Source of the DNA: Hymenobacter gelipurpurascens
GTDB taxonomy: Bacteria; Bacteroidota; Bacteroidia; Cytophagales; Hymenobacteraceae
DNA length: 64,000 nucleotides
Assembly (NCBI RefSeq): GCF_900187375.1
Contig: NZ_FYEW01000001.1
Location: 1,736,001 to 1,800,000 of the forward strand
Direction of reading: 5' to 3'
The notes beneath the pieces were generated by a model. The model was not told where the DNA came from, did not search any database, and saw only the letters and a list, made by a program, of their open reading frames with translations. Made by a program: the position numbers and the translations under genes. Shown piece after piece: positions 8,604 through 17,819 of this stretch (positions within the stretch are counted from its first letter, which is position 1; every line of letters begins with the position of its first letter).

Positions 8604-9701
8604 ATGCTCGAATATTTCTCTGACCTTCCTGAGCAGCTGCGCATGTGGCTGCAACCCATTGGCGTGGTGTTAGGAAGCCTGCTGATCGGCCGTCTGCTGA
8701 AATTCATCATCTTCGGTATCCTGAACGCATACAACCGGCGCAAACCCGTACTGCTGGCTCAGTCGGTGGCCCGGCACCTGAACGCGCCTAGCGGGTGGTT
8801 TTTTCCGGTACTGGTTCTATCGTTCCTGCTACTACTTACGGGTCTAGAAGCGCGCCCGCTGGAAGTGGCGCGCCGGCTGGTAGAAACCGCTCTGCTTATC
8901 ACGTTTGCCTGGGGCCTGGTCAAGACCGTGGACGTGATTCAGGACCTGGTGGAAGACCATTACCGTCTGGCCGAAGCCGATAACCTGCGGGTGCGCAAGC
9001 TTTTCACCCAGCTGCAGTTCGTGAAGAAGCTGGCCGTTACGCTCATCATTTTTGTAGCCGTAGGCCTGATTCTGATGAGCTTCGCCACGGTGCGCAAAAT
9101 CGGGACAGGCCTACTAACCTCCGCCGGTATTGCCAGCGTGATTGTGGGCTTTGCGGCCCAGCGCTCCATCAGCAACCTGCTGGCCGGCTTCCAGATTGCC
9201 TTCACGCAACCCATCCGGCTGGATGATGTGCTGGTGGTAGAAGGCGAATGGGGCCGCGTGGAGGAAATAACGTTTACGTATGTAGTGCTGCGCATTTGGG
9301 ACGAGCGGCGCCTGGTACTGCCGCTTAATTACTTCATCGAGAAGCCCTTCCAGAACTGGACGCGCAGCACTTCCCAACTGCTGGGCACCGTGTTTCTGTA
9401 CACCGATTATACGGTGCCCGTCGAAATCATCCGGCAGGAGCTGCAGCGCTTCGTAGAAGGCGAGCCGCTGTGGGACCGGCGCGTGTGCGTATTGCAGGTA
9501 ACGGACTCTAAGGAACGAACCCTGGAGCTGCGCTGCCTGGTAAGCGCCAGCAATTCCAGCCGAGCCTTCGATTTGCGGTGCGCAGTGCGCGAGCATTTAA
9601 TCACGTTCATTCAGCAACACCACCCCGAGGCGCTGCCCAAAACCCGGAGCGTAGTAGACGCCCAAGACCGGCCATTCACGCTGGGGACAGAAGCCGAATA
9701 A
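8604..9701 (+). CDS. MscS-family mechanosensitive channel
   Basis: The 365-residue integral membrane protein has about four hydrophobic helices in the first 190 residues. The pore-lining helix and beta domain of MscS follow (SAGIASVIVGFAAQRSISNL, then PIRLDDVLVVEGEWGRVEEIT and LPLNYFIEKPFQNWTR). It would release solutes on hypo-osmotic shock from the inner membrane. An in-frame extension upstream overlaps pncA in another frame and is not credible, so the ATG at 8604 was chosen. It is 86 bases after pncA, with no obvious terminator between. Confidence 0.92.
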   Translation: MLEYFSDLPEQLRMWLQPIGVVLGSLLIGRLLKFIIFGILNAYNRRKPVLLAQSVARHLNAPSGWFFPVLVLSFLLLLTGLEARPLEVARRLVETALLITFAWGLVKTVDVIQDLVEDHYRLAEADNLRVRKLFTQLQFVKKLAVTLIIFVAVGLILMSFATVRKIGTGLLTSAGIASVIVGFAAQRSISNLLAGFQIAFTQPIRLDDVLVVEGEWGRVEEITFTYVVLRIWDERRLVLPLNYFIEKPFQNWTRSTSQLLGTVFLYTDYTVPVEIIRQELQRFVEGEPLWDRRVCVLQVTDSKERTLELRCLVSASNSSRAFDLRCAVREHLITFIQQHHPEALPKTRSVVDAQDRPFTLGTEAE

Positions 9702-9753
9702 AACCGCACAAAATAGGTTAGAAGCGAGTACCAATAAATTGGACTTTGCGCCG

Positions 9754-9761
9754 TACCTTTG
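9754..9761 (+). promoter_or_regulatory. TACCTTTG promoter box upstream of the GNAT gene
   Basis: TACCTTTG followed by CAGCCCG fits the TANNTTTG consensus. No well-spaced -33 TTG was identified, so this is a sequence-only call. Confidence 0.5.
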
Positions 9762-9828
9762 CAGCCCGTAAGCGCCACCAAATCGGTAGTTTAGCCGATA
9801 TACTTCTGTGCTGCGGACTGCCGTTTTC

Positions 9829-10368
9829 ATGATCCAACTGGAATACTTCACGCCTACTGATTTCGATCAACTTATTGCCTGGATTGATACGCCCCATCTG
9901 CTCATGAACTGGTCGGGGCCGATGTTCAACTTCCCCCTCACTCACGACAAGCTCGACTGGTACGTGCAGGACACCAACCTGCTCGGCGAGTCGGATGTAT
10001 TTATTTTTAAGGCCATTGATGCAGCCACGGGAAAGGTGGTCGGCCACATATCGTTGGGCAGCATCAGCGAGAAAAACAGCTCCGCACGCATCAGCCGGGT
10101 GTTTATCACGCCGGAAGCGCGGGGGCAGGGCTTTGCCCGTCAGATGCTCACACAGGCTCTGGGCTTCGGCTTCGAGCAACTCAAGCTGCACCGCATCGAC
10201 CTGGGCGTGTATGATTTCAACAAAGCAGCTATTGCGGCCTACACCAAGGCCGGCATGCACCGGGAAGGCTGCTCCCGCGACATTCTCTTCTACCAAGGGG
10301 AATACTGGAGCCTGGTAGAAATGAGCATGCTAAAGCACGAATGGCAAGCTCAACAAGTAGTGGCCTAG
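9829..10368 (+). CDS. GNAT-family N-acetyltransferase (RimJ/RimL-like)
   Basis: The 179-residue protein has the acetyl-CoA-binding core, with SARISRVFITPEARGQGFARQM (the R/Q-x-x-G-x-G/A loop is RGQGFA) and the later KLHRIDLGVYDFNKAAIAAYTKAG segment typical of RimL-type enzymes. The substrate could be a protein N-terminus, an amine or an antibiotic. The ATG at 9829 is favoured over a GTG seven codons upstream because it begins the usual first strand (MIQLEYFT). The gene ends in a TAG inside TGGCCTAG. Confidence 0.88.
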   Translation: MIQLEYFTPTDFDQLIAWIDTPHLLMNWSGPMFNFPLTHDKLDWYVQDTNLLGESDVFIFKAIDAATGKVVGHISLGSISEKNSSARISRVFITPEARGQGFARQMLTQALGFGFEQLKLHRIDLGVYDFNKAAIAAYTKAGMHREGCSRDILFYQGEYWSLVEMSMLKHEWQAQQVVA

Positions 10369-10450
10369 TCGCAGAAGCACCAAAACTTGCACTTTACCGC
10401 GACAGATTCCACACGAATTTCCAAGCGCTACGTCTCAAGCAGGTAAGACG

Positions 10451-10518
10451 AGAGGCCTAGCACAATCCCGCCCGTTTATTCCAGCGAGAATAAACGGGCG
10501 GGATTGTGCTAGGCCTCT
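10451..10518. terminator. Very long perfect hairpin terminator (31-bp arms)
   Basis: Arms 10451-10481 and 10488-10518 are perfectly complementary around a 6-base loop. The outer part of each arm contains GGCCTAG/CTAGGCC, the iterated motif. It lies between the convergent GNAT (+) and lyase (-) genes and can act on both. Confidence 0.85.
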
Positions 10519-10533
10519 TCTGGCTTCAGGAAT

Positions 10534-11652
10534 TTAAGTCCAGTACTGCACGGGCGCGTTGGGGAATCTTTGGCGCCACTCTTCGTAGAAGAACTGCCGT
10601 AGCGTGCGCATATCCTCGGGCTGATACACGTATTTCACGCCCCCAAACTTATTGCGCTTAATGGCGCGAGTAGACTCATCAAAATCCAGCGGCGTATTTG
10701 GGTACCATTGCTGCAGCACATCACGAGAGCCGGGTGTGAAGCGGTGCGTGATAAACTCCACCGTCAGGTCACACTTGAAGTCCAGCGCCTTGGCAATGCG
10801 GTCGAGCAGAGCCGTGTAGTGCTGGCGCCAGTCGGGAATCTGCATGATGGGCGCCAGCACCACGCCAACGGGGTATCCGCCCCCACCCTGCTCCTGCGGC
10901 AACGCGAGCTTCCGCAGCGCTTGCAGGCGCGCCTCAATGGAGGCCGTACCGCCTTCCAGACGCCGGGCTACCGGCTCGGCATTCAGGCTGATGCGGGCGC
11001 GCGTGTGGCCGTTGTGCGGCAACGTCAGCAGAGGTTCTACGTGGTCGTACTTCGTTACAAACCGCAGCTGAGCCGCTTCCCGGTTCCCAAAATATCGTAT
11101 GCACTCGACCAAGCTCCCCGTAAGGTGCTCAATGTCCAATACATCGGTATAGCAACTCACTTCGAAGCTCGTCTGGCGGCTCGCCTGCTCATACGTAGCC
11201 GTGTTTTCGAGCAGCTGCGGCAGATTGGCAAATACCCGCACTACGGGTGGCCCCTGCAGGCTGCCGGCCAGATAGCAATACTGGCAATGCGCCGGACAGC
11301 CTTCCGCCAGGTTCATTTGCCAGTCGGCGGAGGGCGGAGTAGGCTGCAGGCGTAGCGCACCGGGCGGCGCTTTCACCACGGCCAGCGTGCTTTTGGCGTT
11401 GCGGTAGGTTTCGCGCGCATCTTCGCCCCGTAGGCCAGTCAGACGGTTGCTCTTGAGCACTTCAATAGGCAATCCGTGAGCGGCCACGCGCTCATATATC
11501 TGTTGGCCGAAAGGCTCCTTCAGCGCATCAGGCGTGAAGAGCACGCGCTTGGGCAGCCACAGCTTGGCGTTGTGCGTCAGCGGCTCCGGAGTAGGCCGGG
11601 GCGCCGGGTTCAAAACGGGTAAATCGAAGAGCTCCAGGGTCTGATTGATCAT
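10534..11652 (-). CDS. Radical SAM protein, spore photoproduct lyase family
   Basis: The 372-residue protein has the radical SAM cluster motif Cys119-x3-Cys123-x2-Cys126 in EGCPAHCQYCYLAGSLQG. Forty-one residues later comes FEVSCYTDVLDIEH (Cys167), which aligns with the hydrogen-donor cysteine region of Bacillus SplB (FEAAC-TSD, recalled from memory). SplB repairs the thymine dimer called spore photoproduct. This organism shows no sign of sporulation, so the protein may repair another UV lesion or form made in dry cells. It is monocistronic, bounded by hairpins on both sides. Confidence 0.85.
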   Translation of the reverse strand: MINQTLELFDLPVLNPAPRPTPEPLTHNAKLWLPKRVLFTPDALKEPFGQQIYERVAAHGLPIEVLKSNRLTGLRGEDARETYRNAKSTLAVVKAPPGALRLQPTPPSADWQMNLAEGCPAHCQYCYLAGSLQGPPVVRVFANLPQLLENTATYEQASRQTSFEVSCYTDVLDIEHLTGSLVECIRYFGNREAAQLRFVTKYDHVEPLLTLPHNGHTRARISLNAEPVARRLEGGTASIEARLQALRKLALPQEQGGGGYPVGVVLAPIMQIPDWRQHYTALLDRIAKALDFKCDLTVEFITHRFTPGSRDVLQQWYPNTPLDFDESTRAIKRNKFGGVKYVYQPEDMRTLRQFFYEEWRQRFPNAPVQYWT

Positions 11653-11735
11653 AGCTTTTTACAACGCTCAACCACCCCAAATAGCTCCCTCAGAATCTTT
11701 AATTCACCTGTTTTAGGCCACTTTTTTGCTGGCAA

Positions 11736-11770
11736 AGCACTCCAGGAAAGCAGTACTTCCCTGGAGTGCT
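11736..11770 (-). terminator. Terminator downstream of the SDR gene
   Basis: AGCACTCCAGG (11736-11746) pairs with CCTGGAGTGCT (11760-11770). The minus-strand transcript of the SDR gene would end here, before the lyase gene begins. Confidence 0.7.
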
Positions 11771-11785
11771 CTGAGCTGTCTTTTC

Positions 11786-12526
11786 CTACTTATTCATCAG
11801 CTTGAAACGGGCATCCAGCTCTTCGCGCGAGGCTTTGCGGGCCTCTTCAGAAGTGCCGTAGCCAACCTCCTCTTCGCCAGCCGCTAGGCGGGCCAGCACC
11901 GAGTCGGCGAAGGCATCAACGGGCACACCAAACGTGTGTAGGCCAGGTCCGCCGAGGTCGGTATTAACGGCGGGCGGCACTATTTCCAGCACTCGGATAG
12001 GCGTGGCGGTCAGCTGGTGGCGCAGAGAAAGCGTAAAGGAATGGAGCGCTGCCTTGGTAGCGCTGTAAATGGGCGCGAAAGCTGCCGGCGCAAACGATAA
12101 GCCCGAGGTTACGTTGATGATAGCCGGATTCTGCTGCTGGCGCAAATGCTGAATAAACAGCAACGCCAAGTGCATGGGCGCCTCTACATTAATGGCAATT
12201 TCGTTTTGGTAATACGCCCAATCGGTAGAAACATCGTGCTCGGCTAGCTGCAGGCGCTGCTGAATGCCGGCATTATTGATGAGCACGTTCAGCGTCGGAA
12301 ATTCCTTCTGCACCCAATGGAACAGGTCTTCGCGCTCCTCGGGCCGGGCTACATCGCACACGTAAGTATGCAGGCCGGGCAGTTGGCGCTGAGCAGCTTC
12401 CAGTGCCTCCGCGCGGCGTCCGCAGATTACCACTTGGCTGCCGGCCCGTAAAAAACGTTCGGCCAGGGCCAGGCCTATTCCGGTGGAACCACCGGTTATC
12501 AATACAGTGTTGTTGGCCAGATTCAT
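11786..12526 (-). CDS. Short-chain dehydrogenase/reductase (DltE-like)
   Basis: The 246-residue classical SDR has the nucleotide motif TGGSTGIG (11-18), NNAG (84-87) and the catalytic Ser141, Tyr154 and Lys158 (YSATK). The substrate is unknown. The sequence resembles the DltE/YciK-type group named only by homology. The gene stands alone: it starts divergent from mqo and ends at the hairpin 11736-11770. Confidence 0.9.
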   Translation of the reverse strand: MNLANNTVLITGGSTGIGLALAERFLRAGSQVVICGRRAEALEAAQRQLPGLHTYVCDVARPEEREDLFHWVQKEFPTLNVLINNAGIQQRLQLAEHDVSTDWAYYQNEIAINVEAPMHLALLFIQHLRQQQNPAIINVTSGLSFAPAAFAPIYSATKAALHSFTLSLRHQLTATPIRVLEIVPPAVNTDLGGPGLHTFGVPVDAFADSVLARLAAGEEEVGYGTSEEARKASREELDARFKLMNK

Positions 12527-12712
12527 ACAGAAGTGAGGATTGTCGGTGGAGAGAGAACCGTAGACTACTTACCGGCCCCAAGGGGCTTTTGTTGTGGCCT
12601 ACGGAAGCTTTTTAAGCGCCACAGTGCGAACTGCATCTGCTTTTCTTCGTGAAACAAAAGAGACCTTTTCTGACTTTCCCCGTACTTCGTAAGTCCTATT
12701 CCTGAACTACGC

Positions 12713-14236
12713 ATGAGTACTACCGATAGCTCCGCCGCCCTTTCTGCCGATGTGGTATTGATTGGGGCTGGCATTATGAGCGCCACTCTGGGCATGATGC
12801 TCAAAGAGCTGCAGCCCGACATTACCATCGCCATTTTCGAGCGCCTCGATGTGGCTGCCGCCGAAAGCTCCGATGCCTGGAACAACGCCGGCACCGGCCA
12901 TTCTGCTTTCTGCGAGCTGAACTATACCCCCGAAAAGCCCGATGGCCGCATAGATATTTCCAAAGCCATTGCTATTGCCGAGCAGTTCGAGCAGTCGAAG
13001 CAGTTTTGGTCGTATCTGGTGGAGAAGTACCAAGTGACGGGCGTTACGCGCTTCATCAACCATATTCCGCACCTGAGCTTTGTGTGGGGCGATAAGAACG
13101 TGGAGTTTTTGCGCAAGCGCCACGCGGCCCTCACCCAGTCGCCCCTATTCAAGGGCATGGAGTACACCGAGAACCACGCCCAAATGGAGCAGTGGATGCC
13201 CCTTGTGATGGACGGCCGCGACCCGCAGCAGCCCGTAGCGGCCACGCGCATGGATCTGGGCACCGACGTAAACTTCGGTTCCCTGACCCGTGGCATGTTT
13301 ACGCTGCTCCAGCAAAAGCCCGGCGTGTCGTTCTACTTCCACCACGATGTGGACAAGATCAAGCGCAAGGAAGATGGCCGCTGGGGTGTGAAGGCCAAAG
13401 ACCTGAGCACCGGCGAGACCGTCAAAGTCAGGGCACCGTTCGTGTTTATTGGGGCCGGTGGCGGCTCGTTGCCGCTGCTCATCAAATCGGGCATTCCGGA
13501 AGGACAAGGTTTCGGCGGTTTCCCCGTGAGCGGGCAGTGGCTGAAGTGTGTGAACCCCGAGGTAATTGCCAAGCACCACGCTAAAGTGTATGGTAAGGCT
13601 TCGGTCGGCTCACCGCCCATGTCGGTACCGCACCTGGATACGCGCGTCATCAATGGTAAGCAAGAGCTACTATTTGGGCCTTATGCCGGCTTCAGCACCA
13701 AGTTTCTGAAGAAAGGCTCCTATCTCGATTTGCCGCTCTCAGTAAAGCTGAGCAACATGCGCCCCATGATTATTGCGGGCCTCAAGAACATGCCGCTCAC
13801 CAAGTACCTGATTAACCAGGTGCGCCAGTCGCCCCAGGACCGCCTTGCGGCCCTGCGCGAGTATCTGCCCGAGGCGCGCTCCGAGGACTGGCAGTTGGAA
13901 ATAGCCGGCCAGCGCGTGCAGGTCATCAAGAAAGACGAAAAGCAGGGCGGCGTGCTGGAATTCGGCACTGAAGTAGTAGCCGCCGCCGATGGTTCTATTG
14001 CAGCCCTGCTGGGTGCTTCACCGGGCGCTTCTACCGCCGTGAGCATCATGATTGGGCTTGTGAAGCGTTGTTTCCCGCAGTTCGCCAACACGCCCGAGTG
14101 GGAAGCAAAAATGCGCGAGATGATTCCGTCCGTAGGCCAGTCGCTGAACGATAACCCGGCCCTGGTAGAGCAGCTCCGCGCTCACACTAGTGCAGTGCTC
14201 GGTCTCAATGAGCCAGCTGAGGCAGTAGCAAAGTAG
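12713..14236 (+). CDS. mqo: Malate:quinone oxidoreductase
   Basis: The 507-residue FAD enzyme oxidises malate to oxaloacetate and passes electrons to membrane quinone, linking the TCA cycle to respiration. It has the FAD-binding DVVLIGAGIMSATLG at the N-terminus and family-specific segments such as SSDAWNNAGTGHSAFCELNY and GAGGGSLPLL. The length fits the family (about 500). It has its own 3' terminator. It is divergent from the SDR gene, and the 186-base spacer should hold both promoters. Confidence 0.96.
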   Translation: MSTTDSSAALSADVVLIGAGIMSATLGMMLKELQPDITIAIFERLDVAAAESSDAWNNAGTGHSAFCELNYTPEKPDGRIDISKAIAIAEQFEQSKQFWSYLVEKYQVTGVTRFINHIPHLSFVWGDKNVEFLRKRHAALTQSPLFKGMEYTENHAQMEQWMPLVMDGRDPQQPVAATRMDLGTDVNFGSLTRGMFTLLQQKPGVSFYFHHDVDKIKRKEDGRWGVKAKDLSTGETVKVRAPFVFIGAGGGSLPLLIKSGIPEGQGFGGFPVSGQWLKCVNPEVIAKHHAKVYGKASVGSPPMSVPHLDTRVINGKQELLFGPYAGFSTKFLKKGSYLDLPLSVKLSNMRPMIIAGLKNMPLTKYLINQVRQSPQDRLAALREYLPEARSEDWQLEIAGQRVQVIKKDEKQGGVLEFGTEVVAAADGSIAALLGASPGASTAVSIMIGLVKRCFPQFANTPEWEAKMREMIPSVGQSLNDNPALVEQLRAHTSAVLGLNEPAEAVAK

Positions 14237-14254
14237 TTGCTGCCGATAGAAAAT

Positions 14255-14298
14255 AGCCAGAACGGCCGCCTGTAGATTTATAGGCGGCCGTTCTGGCT
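14255..14298. terminator. Bidirectional terminator after mqo
   Basis: AGCCAGAACGGCCGCCT (14255-14271) pairs perfectly with AGGCGGCCGTTCTGGCT (14282-14298) around a 10-base loop. It lies between convergent mqo and the CtlX-type gene. Confidence 0.88.
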
Positions 14299-14316
14299 TT
14301 ATGGCATCTGAGGAGC

Positions 14317-15243
14317 CTAGGCCACCTTTTCCGGCAGAAACACTTCGGCAAGCATGCACCGGACGCTGCCGCCCCCAATGGTTTCAATGGTCGGAATAGC
14401 CAGCGGCACCAGTTCGGCGTACTGGCCTAGCGTGTGCCGTTGCGCTGGCGTAAGGGCATCGAAGGCGCTTTGCGACATAGCCAGCAGTTCCTGCCCCTCA
14501 GCAGGCTGCAGCGTGAGCATATTGCCGGCAAAGCGCGTTACCTGCGCCAGTGAAATATCTACGATTTCGTGGCCAGTAGCCGCCAGAGAGTCCACCACCG
14601 CGGTGCGCTCTGCCGCGTCCCAGATACTTTCCAGACATACCACTGCAAACTGAGCGCCTATGCACATCATGACGTTGGTGTGATAAATGGCCTGGCCTTG
14701 TAGATCAGCGGCGTGGAATGCAACCGGCCGGTAGGCCAGTTGGGCGCACACCTCCTCGAACAACGCCGCATCCGTGCGCGGCGACAGGCAGGCGTAGGCC
14801 ACTCGGTTTGGATGATCGAAGAGGATGCTGCCCGTACCCTCCAGAAACCGTTCCTCCTGCTCTGCCCCCGATAAATCCAGTACTTCCCGAATGGCAAATG
14901 ACTGACCTAGCGCCGCCAGAATATCGGGGCGGCGCTCCAGTCGGCGGTTGGGCGCACACATAGGATAAAGTACTGCGCGGCCATCGGGATGCAGCGTGAG
15001 CCAGTTGTTGGGGAAGATCGAATCGGGCGTATGAGGCTCGGGCGTATCCTCAAATACCAGCACCTGCACGCCTTTCGCCCGCAACGTAGCCACAACCCCA
15101 TCGAACTCGGCGTAGGCCTGTTGCTGCACCGTTTGCTCCGTCAGGCCTGCGAGTGGCTGCTGAAAGTGGTTGGATGCGGCCGTTTCAGCATTAAAGGAAA
15201 ATCGCACCGGACGAATAAGAAAAACAGTGGCTGCTGCTTGCAT
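14317..15243 (-). CDS. Arginine-deiminase-related hydrolase, CtlX type
   Basis: The 308-residue member of the guanidino-group hydrolase/transferase superfamily has a VFLIRPVRFSFNAET start, DSIFPNNWLTLHPDG (substrate Asp/Asn loop), a catalytic-type His in IYHTNVMMCIG, and the nucleophile Cys296 in GGSVRCMLAEVFLP near the C-terminus. CtlX of Francisella hydrolyses citrulline, so a role in citrulline or arginine use is likely but the substrate is not proven. The ATG at 15243 was chosen because the family begins close to this residue. The stop codon is in the GCCTAGGCCA motif. Confidence 0.82.
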   Translation of the reverse strand: MQAAATVFLIRPVRFSFNAETAASNHFQQPLAGLTEQTVQQQAYAEFDGVVATLRAKGVQVLVFEDTPEPHTPDSIFPNNWLTLHPDGRAVLYPMCAPNRRLERRPDILAALGQSFAIREVLDLSGAEQEERFLEGTGSILFDHPNRVAYACLSPRTDAALFEEVCAQLAYRPVAFHAADLQGQAIYHTNVMMCIGAQFAVVCLESIWDAAERTAVVDSLAATGHEIVDISLAQVTRFAGNMLTLQPAEGQELLAMSQSAFDALTPAQRHTLGQYAELVPLAIPTIETIGGGSVRCMLAEVFLPEKVA

Positions 15244-15425
15244 GGGCTCAACATAAACGAGTATGCGTGCAAAGAAACACTCTTCCAGGATTCCGGAAGG
15301 CCTGTCCGGCATGCTGTAGTAAACATCTGGCGTGAGTAGCGTCCCGTAGCCCCATTTCGCAGTCTGTAGTAGAAATGAAAAAGCGGTAAATTAGGCCATT
15401 CCTCGCCTGTCATATTCTATCTTCT

Positions 15426-16154
15426 ATGCGTCTACTTCTTGTACTGGGCTTTATGTTGCCAGCCGCCATTTGCTATGGCCAGCAGCCTAATATTGAGCAA
15501 GTTGGAGCGGCTGGCCAGGCCAACCTAAATGCGCTGGCCGCCGGCTCGCCGGCTGTGCTGCCCAGCGGACCTACCAACGAAATTATTGGTTCTCCCTACG
15601 CCGATCCGCGTTGGTTGCCGGCTCAGCTTATCATGAAAAATAGCGTACCGCTGGCGCCTGTACCGTTGAAGTACGATGTATTCAACAAGCGCTTGCTCAT
15701 GCGCCTGGTAGACCGACCCAAGGATTCCCTACAGCTCGACGACCGGCTACTGCTGAAGTTTATTCTGCAGGAGCCCGCTACCGGCACCACTCCGGCCCGG
15801 CAGCGCCCCTTCCGGCGGTTTACGGAGGCGCCCATTGCGGGGCAGCGCACTCAATTTGTAGAAGTGCTGCACGAGGGCAAATACACGCTGCTAAAGCACT
15901 ACGCCAAACTGCTGCGCAAAGCCCCGACCGGCGCCTACAGCAACGGAAGCCGTTTCGATGAGCTGGAAGATAAGCCTACGTATTATATGCGCCGGCCCGA
16001 TGGCACACTTTTACCGGTCAAGCTGACGGTCAAGCAGTTGCAGGCCACCGCCCCGGAACTTGCCAGCGCTCTGAAAACGGTACCCGGTGCAAAAACGGCC
16101 AAAACCGACGCAGAATGGAGCGCCGTACTCAAAGCCATCGACCCGAAGCCTTAG
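15426..16154 (+). CDS. Secreted protein of unknown function
   Basis: The 242-residue product has a signal peptide ending near CYGQ (residue about 19). The remainder includes PYADPRWLPAQLIM and a Lys-rich segment LHEGKYTLLKHYAKLLRKAP. I do not recognise a family, although similar secreted proteins of 200-250 residues are common in this phylum. It stands alone between divergent and convergent neighbours. Its TAG stop runs into TAGGCCTAGG. Confidence 0.65.
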   Translation: MRLLLVLGFMLPAAICYGQQPNIEQVGAAGQANLNALAAGSPAVLPSGPTNEIIGSPYADPRWLPAQLIMKNSVPLAPVPLKYDVFNKRLLMRLVDRPKDSLQLDDRLLLKFILQEPATGTTPARQRPFRRFTEAPIAGQRTQFVEVLHEGKYTLLKHYAKLLRKAPTGAYSNGSRFDELEDKPTYYMRRPDGTLLPVKLTVKQLQATAPELASALKTVPGAKTAKTDAEWSAVLKAIDPKP

Positions 16155-16240
16155 GCCTAGGCTTACCTGATTCCAAATACCACGAGCTCAGATTGTAATG
16201 CACAGCCTGGGCTTATCATTACCTCTTGATGGCCATAGGT

Positions 16241-17440
16241 TTACAGGTACGATAGCCACCAGTAGGAATGTTGATGCCTGAAATTACGATACCACCGGCA
16301 CGGCCAGTATAACGCCGCAATTACCAGCAGCCACACTACATAAGCGCGCAGTAAACTGGGCTGATAGGCGGCGGGCCAATCTTTGGAAGAGGTAAACCCG
16401 AGATTTATGGGGGTGCCAAATGCCAGCCGGGTCCAGACCCAGGCGCCGCCGCTAATGAGCAGCAGGTGCAGCAGGTAGTAGAAAAACGGCACCTGACCAA
16501 AGGTGCTCAGCCACCGGCTTAGCCGCCCCGACGCAGTTTCCACCCAACTCAGCAGCAGCAGCGCCACGCCCAACGTGAGGCTAATAAACAGCAGCGACGG
16601 CGGATACTTTGTTACGTTCAGGAAGGAGGCTATGCTGTAGGCCAGTCCGCGCGGCTGTACGCTCCAGGGCGCCGGGTCGCCGTATAGGTTGGAGGCACGC
16701 AATACAACAAATAGCAGCAAGAGGCCCAAACCAGCAAGCCGCAGCCACCGCTGACGAACTGGCAGCGGCTGCCGAAACCACGGCCCTACCAGGTACCCCG
16801 CCAGCATCACGCCCAACCACGGCCCAATGGTGTAGGCCACTAAAAAGGACGTCAGGTGCGGGACCGGAAACACAAAGGGACTGTTGTGCAGCAGAGCCGG
16901 CACCAGTGTGCCAGCCGTAACGGGCTGAATGGCTGGCAACAAATTATGCAACAGTACTATGCATGCAGACAGTACGGCCAACACAGCGCGGGGCAGCCAG
17001 ATAAGCCCAGCTAATAGCATCATGCCCCACCCTATGGCCCAGATTACCTGTAGCAAAACCAGCTCGTAGCCCCAGGTAAGAAACAGGCTGATTACCAGCA
17101 TTTCCAGAGTTACCAACCACAGTCCTCGCGTGAACAGGAAGCGGCTGACGCGCCCCCGGTTCGGCTGCTTTTGTTGGTACAGGAATATGCTCAGGCCCGA
17201 CAGAAACACGAAGGTAGGCGCACAGAAGTGGGTAACCCATCGCGTGAAAAAGAGCAGCATAGAGGCCTGTGCGACATCCTCGGGGCGCACTGGCGTTGGG
17301 CTCCAGAATTCGCGGATGTGGTCCAGCGCCATCACTACCATCACTAGCCCCCGGACAATATCAACGGCCTGTACCCGGGTTCTAACCGTTGGAGAGGTTT
17401 CGGAGGTGATGGCTAAAGCAGGTGCGGAAAGGTGCTCCAT
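16241..17440 (-). CDS. DUF1624 / heparan-alpha-glucosaminide acetyltransferase-like membrane protein
   Basis: The 399-residue protein has about ten hydrophobic helices and the family signature near the N-terminus (RVQAVDIVRGLVMVVMALDH, with an invariant-type Asp and His), followed by FCAPTFVFLSGLSIFLY. The family is related to lysosomal glucosaminide N-acetyltransferase and to acyltransferase-3 membrane enzymes, so acyl transfer to a sugar at the inner membrane is possible. The ATG at 17440 was preferred to an upstream one because the intervening residues are not family-like. Confidence 0.85.
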   Translation of the reverse strand: MEHLSAPALAITSETSPTVRTRVQAVDIVRGLVMVVMALDHIREFWSPTPVRPEDVAQASMLLFFTRWVTHFCAPTFVFLSGLSIFLYQQKQPNRGRVSRFLFTRGLWLVTLEMLVISLFLTWGYELVLLQVIWAIGWGMMLLAGLIWLPRAVLAVLSACIVLLHNLLPAIQPVTAGTLVPALLHNSPFVFPVPHLTSFLVAYTIGPWLGVMLAGYLVGPWFRQPLPVRQRWLRLAGLGLLLLFVVLRASNLYGDPAPWSVQPRGLAYSIASFLNVTKYPPSLLFISLTLGVALLLLSWVETASGRLSRWLSTFGQVPFFYYLLHLLLISGGAWVWTRLAFGTPINLGFTSSKDWPAAYQPSLLRAYVVWLLVIAALYWPCRWYRNFRHQHSYWWLSYL

Positions 17441-17568
17441 AGGAAAGCAAGCTGATGCTGAGGGGTATATCGTACTCAAGGTAATCACCTTGTTCTACTC
17501 CAAAAGCTCAACCGGTAAATTCCTTTGCCTCTTGCTAGGCCAGGGCTATTCCAGTACAGACAGGGCAC

Positions 17569-17606
17569 AAAAAAAGGAAGCATGCCCGTGGGCATGCTTC
17601 CTTTAC
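17569..17606 (-). terminator. Terminator of the cold-shock gene
   Basis: On the minus strand AAAGGAAGCATGCCC pairs with GGGCATGCTTCCTTT and is followed by a run of seven T. The core pairs 17573-17587 with 17590-17604. Confidence 0.92.
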
Positions 17607-17627
17607 TTCTTCAGACAAGAAGGAGAA

Positions 17628-17819
17628 CTAAGCGCGACGTACTTTAACAGCGCTCAGGCCCTTACGGCCTTCTTCTACTTCGAACTCAACCTTGTCGTTG
17701 TCGCGAATTTCGTCGATGAGGCCCGTTACGTGAACGAATACATCTTGGCCGGTAGCGGCGTCATTGATGAAACCAAAACCTTTGGTTTCATTGAAGAATT
17801 TAACGGTTCCTGTTGACAT
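17628..17819 (-). CDS. Cold-shock protein (CspA family)
   Basis: The 63-residue single cold-shock domain has both RNA-binding motifs, RNP1 as KGFGFIN and RNP2 as VFVHV. It binds single-stranded RNA or DNA and melts secondary structure. The sequence upstream of the ATG (to about 17930) is free of genes, as expected for the long 5' leader of csp mRNAs. A TACCTTTA box on the minus strand at 17925-17932 could be its promoter. It has a strong terminator directly after the stop. Confidence 0.96.
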   Translation of the reverse strand: MSTGTVKFFNETKGFGFINDAATGQDVFVHVTGLIDEIRDNDKVEFEVEEGRKGLSAVKVRRA

